Shown here in pieces: positions 26,087 to 37,015 of a stretch of DNA of 64,000 bases (the first letter of the stretch is position 1; each line of letters begins with the position of its first letter). Below the pieces are notes generated by a model that saw nothing but the letters and a program-made list of their open reading frames with translations, was not told where the DNA came from and did no database searches. This stretch comes from Methylocella sp. (GTDB lineage Bacteria > Pseudomonadota > Alphaproteobacteria > Rhizobiales > Beijerinckiaceae), in assembly GCA_037200525.1 (NCBI GenBank), contig JBBCGG010000001.1, forward strand, positions 4,208,501 through 4,272,500. Direction: 5' to 3'. Position numbers and translations under genes: made by a program.

Positions 26087-28696
26087 TCACCGTGACTTGC
26101 CCCTAAAAACTCGCGTGCCGCCCTTCCCTGCTGAACTGCGGGGCTTGGCCTCGCCGCCGCCGAAATTATGCGGCCCCATTTCGGAGTCGGTCGGCTTGTG
26201 CGGGCGGCTCGCCGGCAGGTTCGCCGAAGCGCCATATTTGCGCTCGCCCTTATAGGCGCCGGCCTCCGATTCGACATCGCGCTGATGCGCCATTGGATCA
26301 TCGGCGATGGCGAGTTCAACGGCCTGCAGACGTTTCAGCTCGTCGCGGAATCGCGCCGCCTCCTCGAAGTCGAGATTGGCGGCGGCGGCCCGCATGCGCT
26401 TTTCGAGATCGGCGATGGTCGCCTTAAAATTATGACCGGCGAGAATTTCCGGCGCGCCGAGCCCGGCGTCGACCGTCACATGATCCTGCTCATAGACCGA
26501 TCCAAGAATGTCCTGAATGCCGCGTTTGATCGACGCCGGCGTGATGCCGTTTACAAAATTATAGGTCTCTTGCTTCTCGCGTCGGCGGCTGGTCTCGGCG
26601 ATCGCACGGCTCATTGAGCCGGTCTCCCGATCGGCGTAGAGAATCACTTTGCCGTCGACATTTCTAGCGGCGCGGCCAATGGTTTGAACCAATGAGGTTT
26701 CGCTGCGCAAGAACCCTTCCTTGTCCGCGTCGAGAATGGCGACGAGGCTGCATTCGGGAATGTCCAATCCTTCGCGCAGCAGATTGATTCCGACCAGCGC
26801 ATCAAAGGCGCCAAGGCGCAGATCGCGAATGATCTCGATCCGTTCGATCGTATCAATATCGGAATGCATATAACGCACGCGCACGCCATGTTCGTGCAGA
26901 TATTCGGTCAGGTCCTCCGCCATGCGCTTGGTCAGAACGGTGATGAGGCTGCGATAACCTTTTGCCGCAACTTCGCGCACTTCGCCGAGCAGATCATCGA
27001 CTTGCGTGCGCGCCGGACGGATTTCGACCGGCGGGTCGATCAAACCCGTCGGGCGAATCACCTGTTCGATGAAGACGCCGCCAGTGCGCTCCATTTCCCA
27101 TGACCCTGGAGTCGCCGAAACATGCACGGTCTGCGGCCGCATCGCCTCCCATTCCTCAAAGCGCAAAGGGCGGTTGTCGAGGCAGGACGGCAGCCGGAAA
27201 CCATATTCCGCGAGCGTCGCCTTACGCCGAAAGTCGCCGCGATACATCGCCCCGATCTGCGGCACGGTGACATGCGATTCATCCGCGAAGACAAGGGCGT
27301 TGTCGGGCAAATATTCGAACAGGGTCGGCGGCGGCTCGCCCGGACGGCGGCCGGTCAGATAGCGCGAATAATTCTCGATGCCGGCGCAAGACCCCGCCGC
27401 CTCGAGCATTTCAAGATCGAATAAGGTGCGCTGTTCGAGCCGTTGCGCTTCGAGCAGCCGCCCTGCCCCATTGAGCTCGACAAGACGCTGTTTCAACTCA
27501 GCCTTGATGCCCTTGATCGATTGCAGCAAGGTGGGGCGTGGCGTCACATAATGCGAATTGGCGTAGACCTTTACGAATTCGAGATCCTGCGTTTTCTTGC
27601 CCGTCAAAGGATCGAATTCGGAAATGGTTTCGATCGTGTCGCCGAAAAATCCGATGCGCCAGGCGCGATCTTCGTAGTGGGCGGGGAACAGCTCGATCGT
27701 ATCGCCGCGCACGCGAAAAACGCCGCGCGAGAAATCGCCGCCCGAGCGCTTGTATTGCAGCGCCACGAGATCGGCGATGAGCTGGCGCTGATCGATCCTC
27801 TCGCCGAGATTGACGGTAAAGGTCATCGCCGTATAGGTCTCGACCGAGCCTATGCCATAAATGCATGAGACCGAGGCGACGATGATGACGTCGTCGCGCT
27901 CCAGCAGGGCTCGCGTCGCGGCGTGGCGCATGCGGTCGATCTGCTCGTTGATCGAGCTTTCCTTCTCGATATAAGTGTCGGAGCGCGGCACATAGGCTTC
28001 CGGCTGATAGTAATCATAGTAAGAGACAAAATATTCCACGGCGTTATTTGGAAAAAAGCTTTTGAACTCTCCGTAAAGCTGCGCCGCCAAAGTCTTGTTC
28101 GGCGCGAGGATCAGCGCTGGCCGATTGGTCCGCGCGATCACCTGCGCCATGGTGAAGGTCTTGCCCGAGCCCGTGACGCCGAGCAGCACCTGATCCCGCT
28201 CATGCGCAGCGACGCCTTTAACGAGTTCCTCAATGGCGGCGGGCTGATCGCCTTTGGGCTCAAATTCCGATTCGATTTTGAACGGCTGGCCGCCCTCCGA
28301 TTTTTCTGGCCGCGTAGGCCGGTGCGGCGTCCATGGTTTTTTCTCGCGCAGGTTCGGATCGCCCCGCTCGAGAAGATCCTTCAACGAGTCCACGGTCGCC
28401 GCAGCCCCGGTCATGCCTTGCGGCTGATGCAAAGGGGCGGACGGAGCGGAAGGCTTGCTCTCGACGCCAAGGCCAAGCGAGGCCGCCAGCTTGGCGTCGA
28501 CGCGCGAGATCGGTCCGGCGTCATATTCGGCTCCGGCCGCCTCGGAAAACCCCTGCCTGCGCTCATTCAGAGCGGGGTTCAGCAGCGCGGCAAGATGCTC
28601 GCCAAGCGGCCTGACCTCTGGTTTTGAGGCCTTTGAGCGCGGCGTTTTCTGCTTTTGTCCGCGCGCCAGCGATTTAACGGGGGGAGTTTTCGACAT
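26087..28696 (-). CDS. uvrB: Excinuclease ABC subunit B
   Basis: An 869-residue UvrB, the damage-verifying helicase of nucleotide excision repair. Walker A is [15 protein letters not shown] near residue 178, the beta-hairpin region is [12 protein letters not shown], and [18 protein letters not shown] and the C-terminal UVR domain ([20 protein letters not shown]) are complete. About 140 residues precede the usual start at [17 protein letters not shown]; this basic, low-complexity extension is found in Rhizobiales UvrB proteins. The extra C-terminal tail after the UVR domain is also low-complexity. It is monocistronic. Confidence 0.95.
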   Translation of the reverse strand: MSKTPPVKSLARGQKQKTPRSKASKPEVRPLGEHLAALLNPALNERRQGFSEAAGAEYDAGPISRVDAKLAASLGLGVESKPSAPSAPLHQPQGMTGAAATVDSLKDLLERGDPNLREKKPWTPHRPTRPEKSEGGQPFKIESEFEPKGDQPAAIEELVKGVAAHERDQVLLGVTGSGKTFTMAQVIARTNRPALILAPNKTLAAQLYGEFKSFFPNNAVEYFVSYYDYYQPEAYVPRSDTYIEKESSINEQIDRMRHAATRALLERDDVIIVASVSCIYGIGSVETYTAMTFTVNLGERIDQRQLIADLVALQYKRSGGDFSRGVFRVRGDTIELFPAHYEDRAWRIGFFGDTIETISEFDPLTGKKTQDLEFVKVYANSHYVTPRPTLLQSIKGIKAELKQRLVELNGAGRLLEAQRLEQRTLFDLEMLEAAGSCAGIENYSRYLTGRRPGEPPPTLFEYLPDNALVFADESHVTVPQIGAMYRGDFRRKATLAEYGFRLPSCLDNRPLRFEEWEAMRPQTVHVSATPGSWEMERTGGVFIEQVIRPTGLIDPPVEIRPARTQVDDLLGEVREVAAKGYRSLITVLTKRMAEDLTEYLHEHGVRVRYMHSDIDTIERIEIIRDLRLGAFDALVGINLLREGLDIPECSLVAILDADKEGFLRSETSLVQTIGRAARNVDGKVILYADRETGSMSRAIAETSRRREKQETYNFVNGITPASIKRGIQDILGSVYEQDHVTVDAGLGAPEILAGHNFKATIADLEKRMRAAAANLDFEEAARFRDELKRLQAVELAIADDPMAHQRDVESEAGAYKGERKYGASANLPASRPHKPTDSEMGPHNFGGGEAKPRSSAGKGGTRVFRGKSR

Positions 28697-28766
28697 GCTC
28701 CCAATATGGGACGAGTCGGGCGCATAGGAAAGAGTTGGCGATGGTCATAAGGGTCAAGCGCAGAAA

Positions 28767-28955
28767 CTAAAGCCCATCCATGACAACGCCCAAAACCAAG
28801 ACGACGTAAGCCGCCACGAGAACCCAGAATCGATGCGCGCTGACGTAATGGCCAACCACCGGAACATGAGTGTAGAGCGTCGCCACCGCAGCGATCGCAA
28901 GGACAAGAGACACAAAAAACACGGGAAGCCCCGGCGGGGTCAGTCTGAAGCGCAT
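28767..28955 (-). CDS. Small two-helix membrane protein
   Basis: A 62-residue protein beginning MRFRLTPPGLPVFFVSLVLA with two hydrophobic segments (about residues 10-30 and 43-60). It looks like a small conserved Rhizobiales membrane protein of unknown function; the paired helices and the short C-terminal VVLVLGVVMDGL are the features I recognise. The ATG at 28955 is the sensible start, since the upstream extension has no membrane character. It lies 70 bp upstream of uvrB in the same direction and might be co-transcribed with it. Confidence 0.6.
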   Translation of the reverse strand: MRFRLTPPGLPVFFVSLVLAIAAVATLYTHVPVVGHYVSAHRFWVLVAAYVVLVLGVVMDGL

Positions 28956-29124
28956 AGCAAAGGTCCGAATCGGCTGAAACTCAAGCTGACGCTTACCTGA
29001 CGCAACGCCGCACGGAAAGCCTTGCGCCGCATCAACGTCACAAGGCGAGATGCGCCCGCAAAATGAGGGGCAGGAAAGGCCCGCCCCTCGAAAGATGAGC
29101 ATTCTCTCGGCTCAGCGCTAGTTC

Positions 29125-29397
29125 TCACCAGCAGCGTCGAACCCAATGCCAGCCATAGGGGCCGGGAACCCATCTGCGCGTGCAGCCGCCGCCGCGCCAG
29201 CCGCCGCCATGCCAGCCGCCACCATGCCACCCACCGCCGTGCCAACCGCGACCGTGCCAGCCACCCCGATGCCAGCCGCCGCCGTGATGCCAGCCGCCAT
29301 GATGGCCGCCATGCCACCCGCGCGCGGATGCTTCAGTAGAGGTGAGAACCGCCGCGCCAAGTATTGCCGCGGCGCAAAGGACCAAAAACTTATGCAT
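29125..29397 (-). CDS. Secreted Gly-His-Trp repeat protein
   Basis: A 90-residue protein with a signal peptide (MHKFLVLCAAAILGAAVLTS) and a mature part built from GWHGGG-like units: HGGHHGGWHHGGGWH followed by about seven GGWHG/RGWHG units, then a non-repetitive end CTRRWVPGPYGWHWVRRCW with two cysteines. The YGWHWVRRC ending occurs in many small rhizobial secreted proteins. The repeats suggest metal binding (Cu or Ni) or an extracellular structural role, but neither is known. DNA-level repeats make the repeat number prone to change. Confidence 0.65.
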   Translation of the reverse strand: MHKFLVLCAAAILGAAVLTSTEASARGWHGGHHGGWHHGGGWHRGGWHGRGWHGGGWHGGGWHGGGWRGGGCTRRWVPGPYGWHWVRRCW

Positions 29398-29528
29398 CGG
29401 ACCCTCCGTTTCCCGGCGTTGTTTCCCGCCGGATCGGTTCATATTGCACCGACTTGCCCATTATGTCTTCGCTTTATCGCACGATCATGATGTTATCGGC
29501 ATAGTCCCCAATTTTTGTAAGGTCATGA

Positions 29529-31046
29529 TTAAGCTTTTTCGTCGGGCGCCTTTTGCGCATCCACCAGCCCGCGCCGGCTTTGCTTGCCCCACTGGCTTTG
29601 ACCGGTGAGAAAGTCGAACCAGCCGATCGCCGCACCCACGTGGCGCATAATCTGAAACGTGAAAGGTTCAGCGAGCGATGCGAGGATCGCGCGGTCGATC
29701 CGGGCCGATGTGCTCGGATCAACCCAGCGGCGATATAGATGGATCGACCAGACATGAAAAGCGAAGTCGACCGCGATCTTCGCCAAGATCACGCCGCCGA
29801 TCGGCGCGAGCAGCGCGAAACGCCCCGTGACGAGATAGAACGCAAGCAGCGCGAAAGCGGTCAAGCCGTAGATCGGCTGCAACGTATCGAGCGCCTTGAC
29901 TGGCAGCATCATGAGGCCGAGCCGGCCGTAGCGGGGATTCCCAACCATGTCGCGATACCAATATTGCGTCTGCAGGAAGCCGCCAAACCAGCGGCGACGT
30001 TGGCGAAGGAACGCGGCCGTCGTGCTCGGCGCATCGGTGATCGCCTTCGCTTTGCCGACGACGCCCGTCGTCCAGCCGCGCCCATGCAGCACCCCGTAAC
30101 GGCGAAGACGATGGATCAATTCATAATCTTCGACCATGCAGGCTGGATCGAAGCCGCCGACCGTCAGAACGGGAGCGCGTCGGAATCCCGCGAACGCGCC
30201 GGAAATCAACAGCAGCGAGTCGTTCCGCGCCCAGGCATAGCGCGAGAGGAAGTTGCGGATATATTCATAGGTCTGGAACCATTGGTAGAAACGCCCGCTA
30301 AGCGTGCGGTCGCAGACCGGCGTCAAAACGCCCGTTGCGGCGACCAAAGCCGGATTGGCCGCGAACGCCGCCCGCATGGCGCCCGTCGCCTGCGGATCAA
30401 GCAGCGTATCGCCATCGACGGTCAGCACAAGGTCCGTATCGACAGCGGCGATCGCCGCGTTGAGCGCGCGCGCTTTGCTGGCATGCGGCAACCTCAGCCA
30501 GCGGAGACTCTTGTATTTGTATTTGGCGCTCGGCTCGCTCATGCATCCAAGCGCCGGCGTCCTCAGGCCGAACTCGCTCTCGAGCAGCGCCGCCGTGCCA
30601 TCGTCCGAGCCATCGTCGGCTATGAGGATCAGGTCGGCGGGATCCGACTGCGCGAACAAGGCCCGCAGCGTAATCGGCAGAGCGGCCGCCTCATTGTGGG
30701 CGGCGACCAACACGCCGAGCGTAGAACGCGTCGTCATTGGCGCCAGCGCGGGCTCCGGCTTGAGGAGCGGCAGCGTCTGCACGAACACAAAGCCGATCAG
30801 CACCGTATCATAGGCAATGTAAAGGAGGCCGGCGGACCAGGCGAAAAGGTTGTCCGGCGCAAAGGCGCGCTCCAGCAGAACAAACCAGATCGCGATGACG
30901 GCGCCGTGGATCAATAGGCTCGGCCACGGCGTTGGCGGCGGCGCGAGGCGCGGCGAGGCCAAGGCGAGCGCAATGTCCAGTTTTGCTATTGGGCGCACAG
31001 TTCGTTCCTTGCCGCGATTGCCTGCGTTGCGCTCTTTCTGGAGCAT
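29529..31046 (-). CDS. Membrane glycosyltransferase family 2, processive type
   Basis: A 505-residue GT2 enzyme. Two membrane helices at the N terminus (near residues 45-100) precede the catalytic domain: LGVLVAAHNEAAALP, the nucleotide-binding LIADDGSDDGT, VLTVDGDTLL with the DxD, CMVEDYELIHRLRR and LRQRRRWFGGF, which corresponds to the Q-x-x-RW of chitin, hyaluronan and cellulose synthases. Further helices follow at the C terminus. It probably makes a polysaccharide from a UDP-sugar and pushes it across the membrane. No export or accessory genes flank it, so the product is unknown. Confidence 0.85.
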   Translation of the reverse strand: MLQKERNAGNRGKERTVRPIAKLDIALALASPRLAPPPTPWPSLLIHGAVIAIWFVLLERAFAPDNLFAWSAGLLYIAYDTVLIGFVFVQTLPLLKPEPALAPMTTRSTLGVLVAAHNEAAALPITLRALFAQSDPADLILIADDGSDDGTAALLESEFGLRTPALGCMSEPSAKYKYKSLRWLRLPHASKARALNAAIAAVDTDLVLTVDGDTLLDPQATGAMRAAFAANPALVAATGVLTPVCDRTLSGRFYQWFQTYEYIRNFLSRYAWARNDSLLLISGAFAGFRRAPVLTVGGFDPACMVEDYELIHRLRRYGVLHGRGWTTGVVGKAKAITDAPSTTAAFLRQRRRWFGGFLQTQYWYRDMVGNPRYGRLGLMMLPVKALDTLQPIYGLTAFALLAFYLVTGRFALLAPIGGVILAKIAVDFAFHVWSIHLYRRWVDPSTSARIDRAILASLAEPFTFQIMRHVGAAIGWFDFLTGQSQWGKQSRRGLVDAQKAPDEKA

Positions 31047-31160
31047 GGGAGTTACGGCGTTCTCGGACTATGTGTCTCCGCCATGAATGGCGGTCGGACC
31101 CTAAGATCAGGGACGCGTGAGGTGGCGGTCGATCATACGCACATCGCGATGATCCGAACC

Positions 31161-31814
31161 TTACTCGGCCGAGACTCCTGTCTGACCGCCCGGCAGCATG
31201 CGCTGGAGTTCGGCCTCGCGATCCCAAAACTGATGCTTCAGCGCGCCGATAATGTGCAAAGCGAGAAGCAAATAGAGCGCGTAGCCAAAATATACGTGGG
31301 CGTTAAAAAAAACGGTGTGGAGATGCTCTTTCTGGATCGGTTCGACATTTTCGATCCAGCCGATGCGCGCCCAAGGTATGAGGCCGTAGAGCGACATCGG
31401 ATGGGTTGCGGCGGCGCTCCAGGCTGAATCATGCATCCATCCCGAAATAGGCAGCGCCAGAATCAGCAGATAGAGCAGGCCATGCGCAGCATGGGCGGAT
31501 AGACGCTCCAGGGGCGAATAGCTCGCCGGCAGGGGCGGCGGCTTGTGCGAGGCTCGCCACAGAATGCGCAGGATGGCCAGTCCAAGGACCGTTATGCCAA
31601 CCGACTTGTGCATATCGACCACAGATCGCACATAGCCGTCAGGCACCACATCCGCAGACAAGCCAAGCGCAATATTGACGAGCATCAGAACCGCGACGAT
31701 CCAATGCAATGCAATGGCGACCGTCGTATAGCGGGCGACCCCGCCTTTGAGCGGCGCATCGGGCAACTCTCGACCTCCGATGGGCGTCAAACCGATTAAT
31801 TCCTCAGAATACAT
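31161..31814 (-). CDS. Cytochrome b561
   Basis: A 217-residue di-heme membrane cytochrome of the YodB/CybB type. It has four membrane helices, with likely heme-ligand histidines in IALHWIVAVLML, VDMHKSVG, LSAHAAHGLLYL and the last helix stretch ALYLLLALHIIGALKHQF. Such proteins pass electrons from the quinone pool, for example to or from superoxide or periplasmic partners. ATG 31814 is taken as start because upstream residues are not like the family. Upstream (31815-32147, about 330 bp) I see no gene. Confidence 0.88.
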   Translation of the reverse strand: MYSEELIGLTPIGGRELPDAPLKGGVARYTTVAIALHWIVAVLMLVNIALGLSADVVPDGYVRSVVDMHKSVGITVLGLAILRILWRASHKPPPLPASYSPLERLSAHAAHGLLYLLILALPISGWMHDSAWSAAATHPMSLYGLIPWARIGWIENVEPIQKEHLHTVFFNAHVYFGYALYLLLALHIIGALKHQFWDREAELQRMLPGGQTGVSAE

Positions 31815-32147
31815 TGGCCAATGAGATGCCCCCGGATCGCGCTGGCGAGAGCAGGCTTCTAGAAGCATCGCGATCTCTATCGCCGCCGACGAACCGATCT
31901 CACACCTGCGCCCAGCCACTTTAGCCAGCCGCGTTTGGGCTCAAACCCTCGCTCGACTATGCCAGCGTACAGTTAGCGTTATTACTCGACGTATCCTGTT
32001 TAGCCATTCACGTTAGCGTGTATTTTGCCCAATGAACCCGCCCTTTAGTGTGCGTCATGCCGCCGCAATATCTTCGGCGACTGTAATCGTACGAGCCTAT
32101 GGCGCTTGCCGGGCGATAAATCAGCGCGTTTTTTGAAGATCCATAAG

Positions 32148-32762
32148 TTAAAGTTCGATTGTGACGCCAAATCCGGCCATCGCCTCGATAAAGGCGGCGC
32201 GGCCAGTAAAGGTCACCGTCCTGATGCCGAGCGCTGCGGCGGCGGCGGTATTTTCCGCGCGATCATCGATGAAGACGCAGTCTTCCGGCTGGCGACCTTC
32301 GAGCTCGAGCACGCGGCGGAACGCCGCAGCGTCGGGCTTCAGCAGACCGAGTTCATATGACATGTAGGTAGCGTGGGCGTGACCAAGCACCGGATAACGC
32401 TCCCGGATATGGTCCGCATGAGCCGCGTTGGTGTTGGAAAAAATCACGACGCGGTGCCGTTCCGCCAGGCTCCGAACCAGCGGCTCCATCCCCGGCTCTG
32501 GGCTGAAATGGCTGCTCCAAAGCTCAAGGAAATGCGCATAGCTTTCGCCAAAGCCATGGTCGGCGGCCAGTCGAGCGTGCAGAACTTCGACGCCTAGCCG
32601 GCCAGAGCCAATATCTTTATCGCTGAGGCAGGCTTCCATTTGCGGTTGCGCGGCTTGCGGGTCGGCGCAGCGCGCGGCCAGCCGACCATAAAGCAGCTCG
32701 TCGTCGTGGCGGACGAGAACGCCGCCAAGATCGAAAATGAAGGTGGGGAACGCCGAGGTCAT
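32148..32762 (-). CDS. HAD-superfamily hydrolase, subfamily IA
   Basis: A 204-residue HAD phosphatase. Motif I is IFDLGGVLVRHD, where the usual second Asp is Gly, as in YihX-type glucose-1-phosphatases. Motif II is VIFSNTNAAH, motif III Lys in LLKPDAAAF, and motif IV CVFIDDRAENTAAA. The cap region lies after motif I. Substrate is unknown, most likely a small phosphorylated sugar or nucleotide. ATG 32762 is preferred to 32816, since MTSAFPTFIFD is the family start. It has no operon partner. Confidence 0.85.
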   Translation of the reverse strand: MTSAFPTFIFDLGGVLVRHDDELLYGRLAARCADPQAAQPQMEACLSDKDIGSGRLGVEVLHARLAADHGFGESYAHFLELWSSHFSPEPGMEPLVRSLAERHRVVIFSNTNAAHADHIRERYPVLGHAHATYMSYELGLLKPDAAAFRRVLELEGRQPEDCVFIDDRAENTAAAAALGIRTVTFTGRAAFIEAMAGFGVTIEL

Positions 32763-32875
32763 GACTTTCGATGCAATGAATTGCGGACCCGCGCCAAGCT
32801 CCGCTCCCCATAACACACGAATGGCGACGGTTTAGCGACCAAATCCATTGGACCGCCAACCATCGCCAAAACGCC

Positions 32876-33832
32876 CTACGCCTGTTGAATGGCGGACAAT
32901 TTCCAATCGCCGGGACCGCCGCCGACGCGGCGCGTAAAGGTCCAGATCTCCGTCGCCTGCTGCGGCGTCGTCGGATCGCCGGAGACGATCCTGCCTGTCG
33001 CGCGATCCAACATCACGTCGATCAAGGAAAACCGCATGGCGACGCTGGCGAATTCAGCGGTTGGCTCGCGCCAAGCTTCCGACAAGTCGCCTTGCACAAA
33101 GGTCACATTGGACAGCTTGTTGACTTGACCTTGCTTGGCGCTGGAGGCGAGCTCCTCCGCGAAATAGGAAGCCATTTCAGGCGTCACCATCTGCCTCAGG
33201 GCGTTGAAATCTTCATCGCTATAGGCTTTCTGGATCGCGGCCAGCCGCTGTTCGAAGGCGCTGAAATCGGCCGGAGCAACCTCAAGCGGGGTCCCCCCCG
33301 GCGCAACTCCGCCGAATCCGGCTCGGCTATTCGCTCCGAAAGGATTTGGGCCGCCTTGCGCGGGGCTTGAGTCAAAGGCGCTGCCCTGAACCGCAGGACG
33401 GCGGTTGCGGATAAAGCCCATCACGAACCTGAACAAGAGGTACAAAAGCCCGATTTGCAGCAGCAGACCGATGATTGACATGCCGCCGCCGAGGCCGCCG
33501 CCAAATCCATGTCCAAACAGCAGGCCGATCAGTCCAGCGCCAACAAGGCCGCCGAGCAGGCCGCGACCAAAGGCGCCGCTGCCGCCGAAAAAACCGCCCG
33601 GCGCGCCAGAGGGAGCCCGACGGAAAATACTATCGTTCGGAGATGTCATCGAACGCTGCAGAGGCGACGCGCCGTTTGGCGCAGTGGCCGTAGCTGAGGG
33701 CGCGCTAAAAGTGCGTCCCCCACGGCTGCCGAACGAACCGCCGCCGCCGGGGCGCGCGAAAGCGTCGGCCGAAAAGCCCATCGCAAGCGTTGCCGCGAGT
33801 AATAAAATCAAGGTTTTGTGGCGCATCGCCAT
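32876..33832 (-). CDS. Tim44-like domain membrane protein
   Basis: A 318-residue protein. A signal peptide or anchor (MAMRHKTLILLLAATLAMGFSADAF, given here in halves: MAMRHKTLIL and LLAATLAMG) is followed by a Gly/Ser/Ala-rich linker, a glycine-rich hydrophobic stretch (LLGGLVGAGLIGLLFGHG) and a second helix, and from about residue 190 by a Tim44-like domain with VAPADFSAFEQRLAAIQKA and IWTFTRR. In bacteria these domains are linked to membrane protein or lipid handling, but the role is not established. It is divergent from fabA across 313 bp, where promoters for both should lie. Confidence 0.8.
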   Translation of the reverse strand: MAMRHKTLILLLAATLAMGFSADAFARPGGGGSFGSRGGRTFSAPSATATAPNGASPLQRSMTSPNDSIFRRAPSGAPGGFFGGSGAFGRGLLGGLVGAGLIGLLFGHGFGGGLGGGMSIIGLLLQIGLLYLLFRFVMGFIRNRRPAVQGSAFDSSPAQGGPNPFGANSRAGFGGVAPGGTPLEVAPADFSAFEQRLAAIQKAYSDEDFNALRQMVTPEMASYFAEELASSAKQGQVNKLSNVTFVQGDLSEAWREPTAEFASVAMRFSLIDVMLDRATGRIVSGDPTTPQQATEIWTFTRRVGGGPGDWKLSAIQQA

Positions 33833-34145
33833 GAATCGACCCTGCCGTTGTCGAGGCGCATGCCTCCCACGAAAGGTATATAGGAAGAGTTTGGATAAAA
33901 CACAGAACTTGATCGCGCCCCAGTCCCCGTTTAACGAATCGCTCTGATTTCCGCACCAATCCATGGACGCCGAGCTTCGAGACGGTTGTCCACGGATTAT
34001 CTCACTAGGCACGGGGGGCGTCGCCGCACCCGCCATCCGCCAAAATCAGTCGGCCATAGTAGCGCTTTCGGCGTACCAGGGCCTGTGTTAGAAACCGCCA
34101 AATTCGCCGGTTTGAGCCGCCCGGCTGCAGCAAGGAGACGCGAAA
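33833..34145. other. Divergent promoter region, Tim44-like gene and fabA
   Basis: About 313 bp between two divergent genes. AT-rich stretches near 33880-33905 and 34085-34115 are possible promoter areas. I cannot point to a clear operator, repeat or small gene. Confidence 0.4.
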
Positions 34146-34691
34146 GTGACTGATACAAGTCAGCGGCGCCAGAGTTTCGCTTATGAAGACCTCATTGCTT
34201 GCGGGCGCGGCGAATTGTTTGGGCAGGGCAATCCGCAATTGCCGCTGCCGCCATTGTTGATGTTTGACCGGATCGCCGAGATTTCGGAAGCCGGCGGCCC
34301 GAATGGCAAAGGCTTCATTCGAGCGGAATTTGCAATTAAACCCGACCTTTGGTTTTTTGGCTGTCACTTCAAGGGCGATCCGGTGATGCCAGGATGCCTT
34401 GGCCTTGACGCTTTATGGCAGTTGCTTGGTTTTTATCTCGGCTGGCTCGATCTGCCGGGGCGCGGCCGGGCGCTCGGCGTCGGCGAGGTCAAATTTGCGA
34501 ACCAGGTATTGCCAACCGTCAAGCGGATCATTTATGGCGTCGATCTGAAGCGCGTTTTCAAGACAAAACTCGTCCTTGGCATCGCCGACGGCTGGTTGGA
34601 AGCTGATGGCGAGCGCATATATGAGGCCAAGGATCTGAAAGTCGGCCTATTCCAAGCGTCAGCCCAAACGCCGATGGGAGCCGTGGCCTGA
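34146..34691 (+). CDS. fabA: 3-hydroxydecanoyl-ACP dehydratase/isomerase
   Basis: A 181-residue FabA, which dehydrates 3-hydroxydecanoyl-ACP and isomerises the double bond to start unsaturated fatty acid synthesis. The active-site region [20 protein letters not shown] contains the catalytic histidine and, on the partner side, the aspartate. The GTG-like and ATG candidates were compared; the start at 34146 ([14 protein letters not shown]) gives the normal length. It is the first gene of fabA-fabB-fabI, and the 95-bp gap to fabB suggests one transcript. Confidence 0.95.
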   Translation: MTDTSQRRQSFAYEDLIACGRGELFGQGNPQLPLPPLLMFDRIAEISEAGGPNGKGFIRAEFAIKPDLWFFGCHFKGDPVMPGCLGLDALWQLLGFYLGWLDLPGRGRALGVGEVKFANQVLPTVKRIIYGVDLKRVFKTKLVLGIADGWLEADGERIYEAKDLKVGLFQASAQTPMGAVA

Positions 34692-34786
34692 GCGCAAAAG
34701 GCTGTATTTTGGCGCTTTCACTTAAGTTTTGGGCTCAATAGAATCGGCGCGGCGGGAAGGCTGCGATGCGGTCGAGGAGTATTTGT

Positions 34787-36010
34787 ATGAGACGAGTCGT
34801 CGTCACCGGAATGGGAATCGTCTCCTCGATCGGGAACAACACCCAGGAGGTGCTTGCGTCGCTGCGCGAAGCCAAATCCGGCATCGTCAGGGCCGAGCGA
34901 TACGCCGAGTTGGGATTTCGCAGCCAAGTTCATGGCGCGCCGACCCTCGACTTCACTGGAATGATCGATCGTCGCGCCATGCGCTTCCTTGCTGACGGAG
35001 GGGCTTGGAATCATATCGCCATGGATCAGGCGATCCTCGATTCGGGCCTTGGACCGTCCGAAGTTTCGCATGAGCGGACCGGCATCATCATGGGTTCAGG
35101 CGGGGCCTCGCTGAGCACCATCGTCAACGGAGCCGACATCGCGCGCTCCAAGGGACCCAAAAAGGTTGGGCCGTTCGCCGTGCCCAAGGCCATGTCCTCC
35201 ACCGCTTCGGCGACGCTTGCGACATGGTTCAAGATCAAGGGCGTGAATTATTCAATCTCGTCGGCCTGCGCCACCTCCAATCATTGCATCGGCAACGCCT
35301 ATGAGATGATTCAATACGGCAAACAGGATGTGGTGTTCGCAGGCGGCAGCGAGGAGCTTGATTGGACGCTCTCGGTTTTTTTCGATGCGATGGGAGCCTT
35401 GTCGTCATCCTATAATGATCGGCCGAGCGTCGCCTCGAGAGCCTACGACAAAAACCGGGATGGGTTCGTCATCGCCGGCGGCGCGGGCGTCGTGGTTCTT
35501 GAGGAATATGAGCGCGCCAAGGCCCGGGGCGCGAAGATTTATGCAGAAATCATCGGTTATGGCCTGAGTTCTGATGGCCATGACATGGTTGCGCCTTCAG
35601 GCGAAGGGGCTGTCCGCTGCATGCGCATGGCGCTTGAGAACGTCAAGATGCCGATTGATTACATCAATCCGCACGCGACCTCGACCGGAATCGGCGATTT
35701 GAAGGAGATCGAGGCGATCCGAACCGTTTTTGGCTCGGGCGAGAAATGCCCGCCAATCGCAGGGACCAAATCGCTGACCGGCCATTCGCTCGGCGCGACT
35801 GGCGTTCAGGAGGCGATCTATTCGGTTTTGATGATACAAAACGGCTTCATTTGCGAAAGCGCTCATATCGACGAGATCGATCCCGCCTTCGCCGACATGG
35901 ACATTGTGCGCAAGCGCCGCGACGGCATGCATTTGCGCGCCGTCTTGTCGAACTCCTTCGGCTTCGGCGGCACCAACGCCAGCATCGTCCTGAAACATGT
36001 CGACGCCTGA
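34787..36010 (+). CDS. fabB: Beta-ketoacyl-ACP synthase I
   Basis: A 407-residue FabB that extends acyl-ACP, especially unsaturated intermediates. The catalytic cysteine is in [14 protein letters not shown], histidines in [11 protein letters not shown] and [11 protein letters not shown]. The start is ATG 34787, [14 protein letters not shown], as in relatives; the upstream ATG at 34766 would add seven residues. It sits directly after fabA and its stop overlaps the likely start of fabI. Together they form the unsaturated fatty acid branch. Confidence 0.95.
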   Translation: MRRVVVTGMGIVSSIGNNTQEVLASLREAKSGIVRAERYAELGFRSQVHGAPTLDFTGMIDRRAMRFLADGGAWNHIAMDQAILDSGLGPSEVSHERTGIIMGSGGASLSTIVNGADIARSKGPKKVGPFAVPKAMSSTASATLATWFKIKGVNYSISSACATSNHCIGNAYEMIQYGKQDVVFAGGSEELDWTLSVFFDAMGALSSSYNDRPSVASRAYDKNRDGFVIAGGAGVVVLEEYERAKARGAKIYAEIIGYGLSSDGHDMVAPSGEGAVRCMRMALENVKMPIDYINPHATSTGIGDLKEIEAIRTVFGSGEKCPPIAGTKSLTGHSLGATGVQEAIYSVLMIQNGFICESAHIDEIDPAFADMDIVRKRRDGMHLRAVLSNSFGFGGTNASIVLKHVDA

Positions 36011-36851
36011 GCCCCACGCCTCAGCGCAAGGGTCGCTGATGGCCGGCAAGCGGGGCCTTGTCATGGGTGTCGCCAATGATCACTCGATCGCCTTCGGCAT
36101 CGCCAAGGCGCTTACAGATCAGGGAGCCGAACTCGCTTTCACCTATCAAGGCGAAGCGCTCGGCAAGCGCGTCAAACCGCTGGCCGGAAAGCTTGGCTCA
36201 AACCTTGTGCTGCCCTGCGATGTCGAAGACATTGCATCCGTCGATGCGACCTTCGCAGCGATCAAGGACCTCTGGGGCGGTCTTGATTTTGTCGTGCATT
36301 GCATCGCCTTTTCCGACAAGGCGGGGCTGAAGGGCCGTTACGCCGACACGACGCGGGACAACTTTCTGCGCACGATGTTGATTTCGGCATTCTCGTTCAC
36401 GGAAATCGCCAACCGCGCGGCGGCGATGATGCACGCCGGGGGAGCCATGGTGACTCTAACCTTCGGCGGCGCGACGCGGGTTATGCCGAATTATAATGTG
36501 ATGGGCGTCGCCAAAGCGGCGCTGGAGGCGAGCGTGCGATACCTCGCCGCCGATTTTGGCCCGCAAGGCATTCGCGTCAACGCGATTTCCGCTGGTCCGG
36601 TGCGGACGTTGGCTGGAGCCGGGATCACCGACGCGCGCTTCATGTTCAACTTCCAAAAGTCCCATGCGCCGCTGCGACGCACCGTCACCATTGCTGATGT
36701 TGGAGGAGCCGCGCTTTACCTTTTGTCCGATTTATCGAGCGGCGTCACCGGCGAGATTCATTACGTCGATTCGGGCTACAACATCATTTCAATGCCGCAC
36801 CCGGACGACTGCAAGGCGGATGCCCCCGCCAAGGAAGAAGCGAGCAAGTAA
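35997..36851 (+). CDS. fabI: Enoyl-ACP reductase (NADH)
   Basis: A 284-residue FabI that reduces enoyl-ACP, the last step of each elongation cycle. The SDR motifs are [17 protein letters not shown] at the nucleotide site and [11 protein letters not shown], whose Tyr and Lys are catalytic. The first ATG at 35997 overlaps fabB by 14 bases; the second ATG at 36039 has an AGGG site six bases before it and gives [10 protein letters not shown], so either may be used. Length with the first is normal for alphaproteobacteria. It belongs to the fabA operon. Confidence 0.94.
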   Translation: MSTPEPHASAQGSLMAGKRGLVMGVANDHSIAFGIAKALTDQGAELAFTYQGEALGKRVKPLAGKLGSNLVLPCDVEDIASVDATFAAIKDLWGGLDFVVHCIAFSDKAGLKGRYADTTRDNFLRTMLISAFSFTEIANRAAAMMHAGGAMVTLTFGGATRVMPNYNVMGVAKAALEASVRYLAADFGPQGIRVNAISAGPVRTLAGAGITDARFMFNFQKSHAPLRRTVTIADVGGAALYLLSDLSSGVTGEIHYVDSGYNIISMPHPDDCKADAPAKEEASK

Positions 36852-37015
36852 AGGACGGAGAGGCGCTTGTATGGAGGCCGGCGCCATGCTATCTGCGCCG
36901 TCGACCTTCCGCGGCGGCGCAGGGAGCGCTTTTCGTCCGGCATGGACCTGAGCGCGCTCTCGAGCTTCACATTGATTCGGCTCGCCCGACAATGTTTTGA
37001 GCAGCCGCGGTGGAC

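Noticed and set aside
29739-30917. Long plus-strand frame opposite the glycosyltransferase
   Set aside because: It is a shadow of the GT2 gene; no domain.
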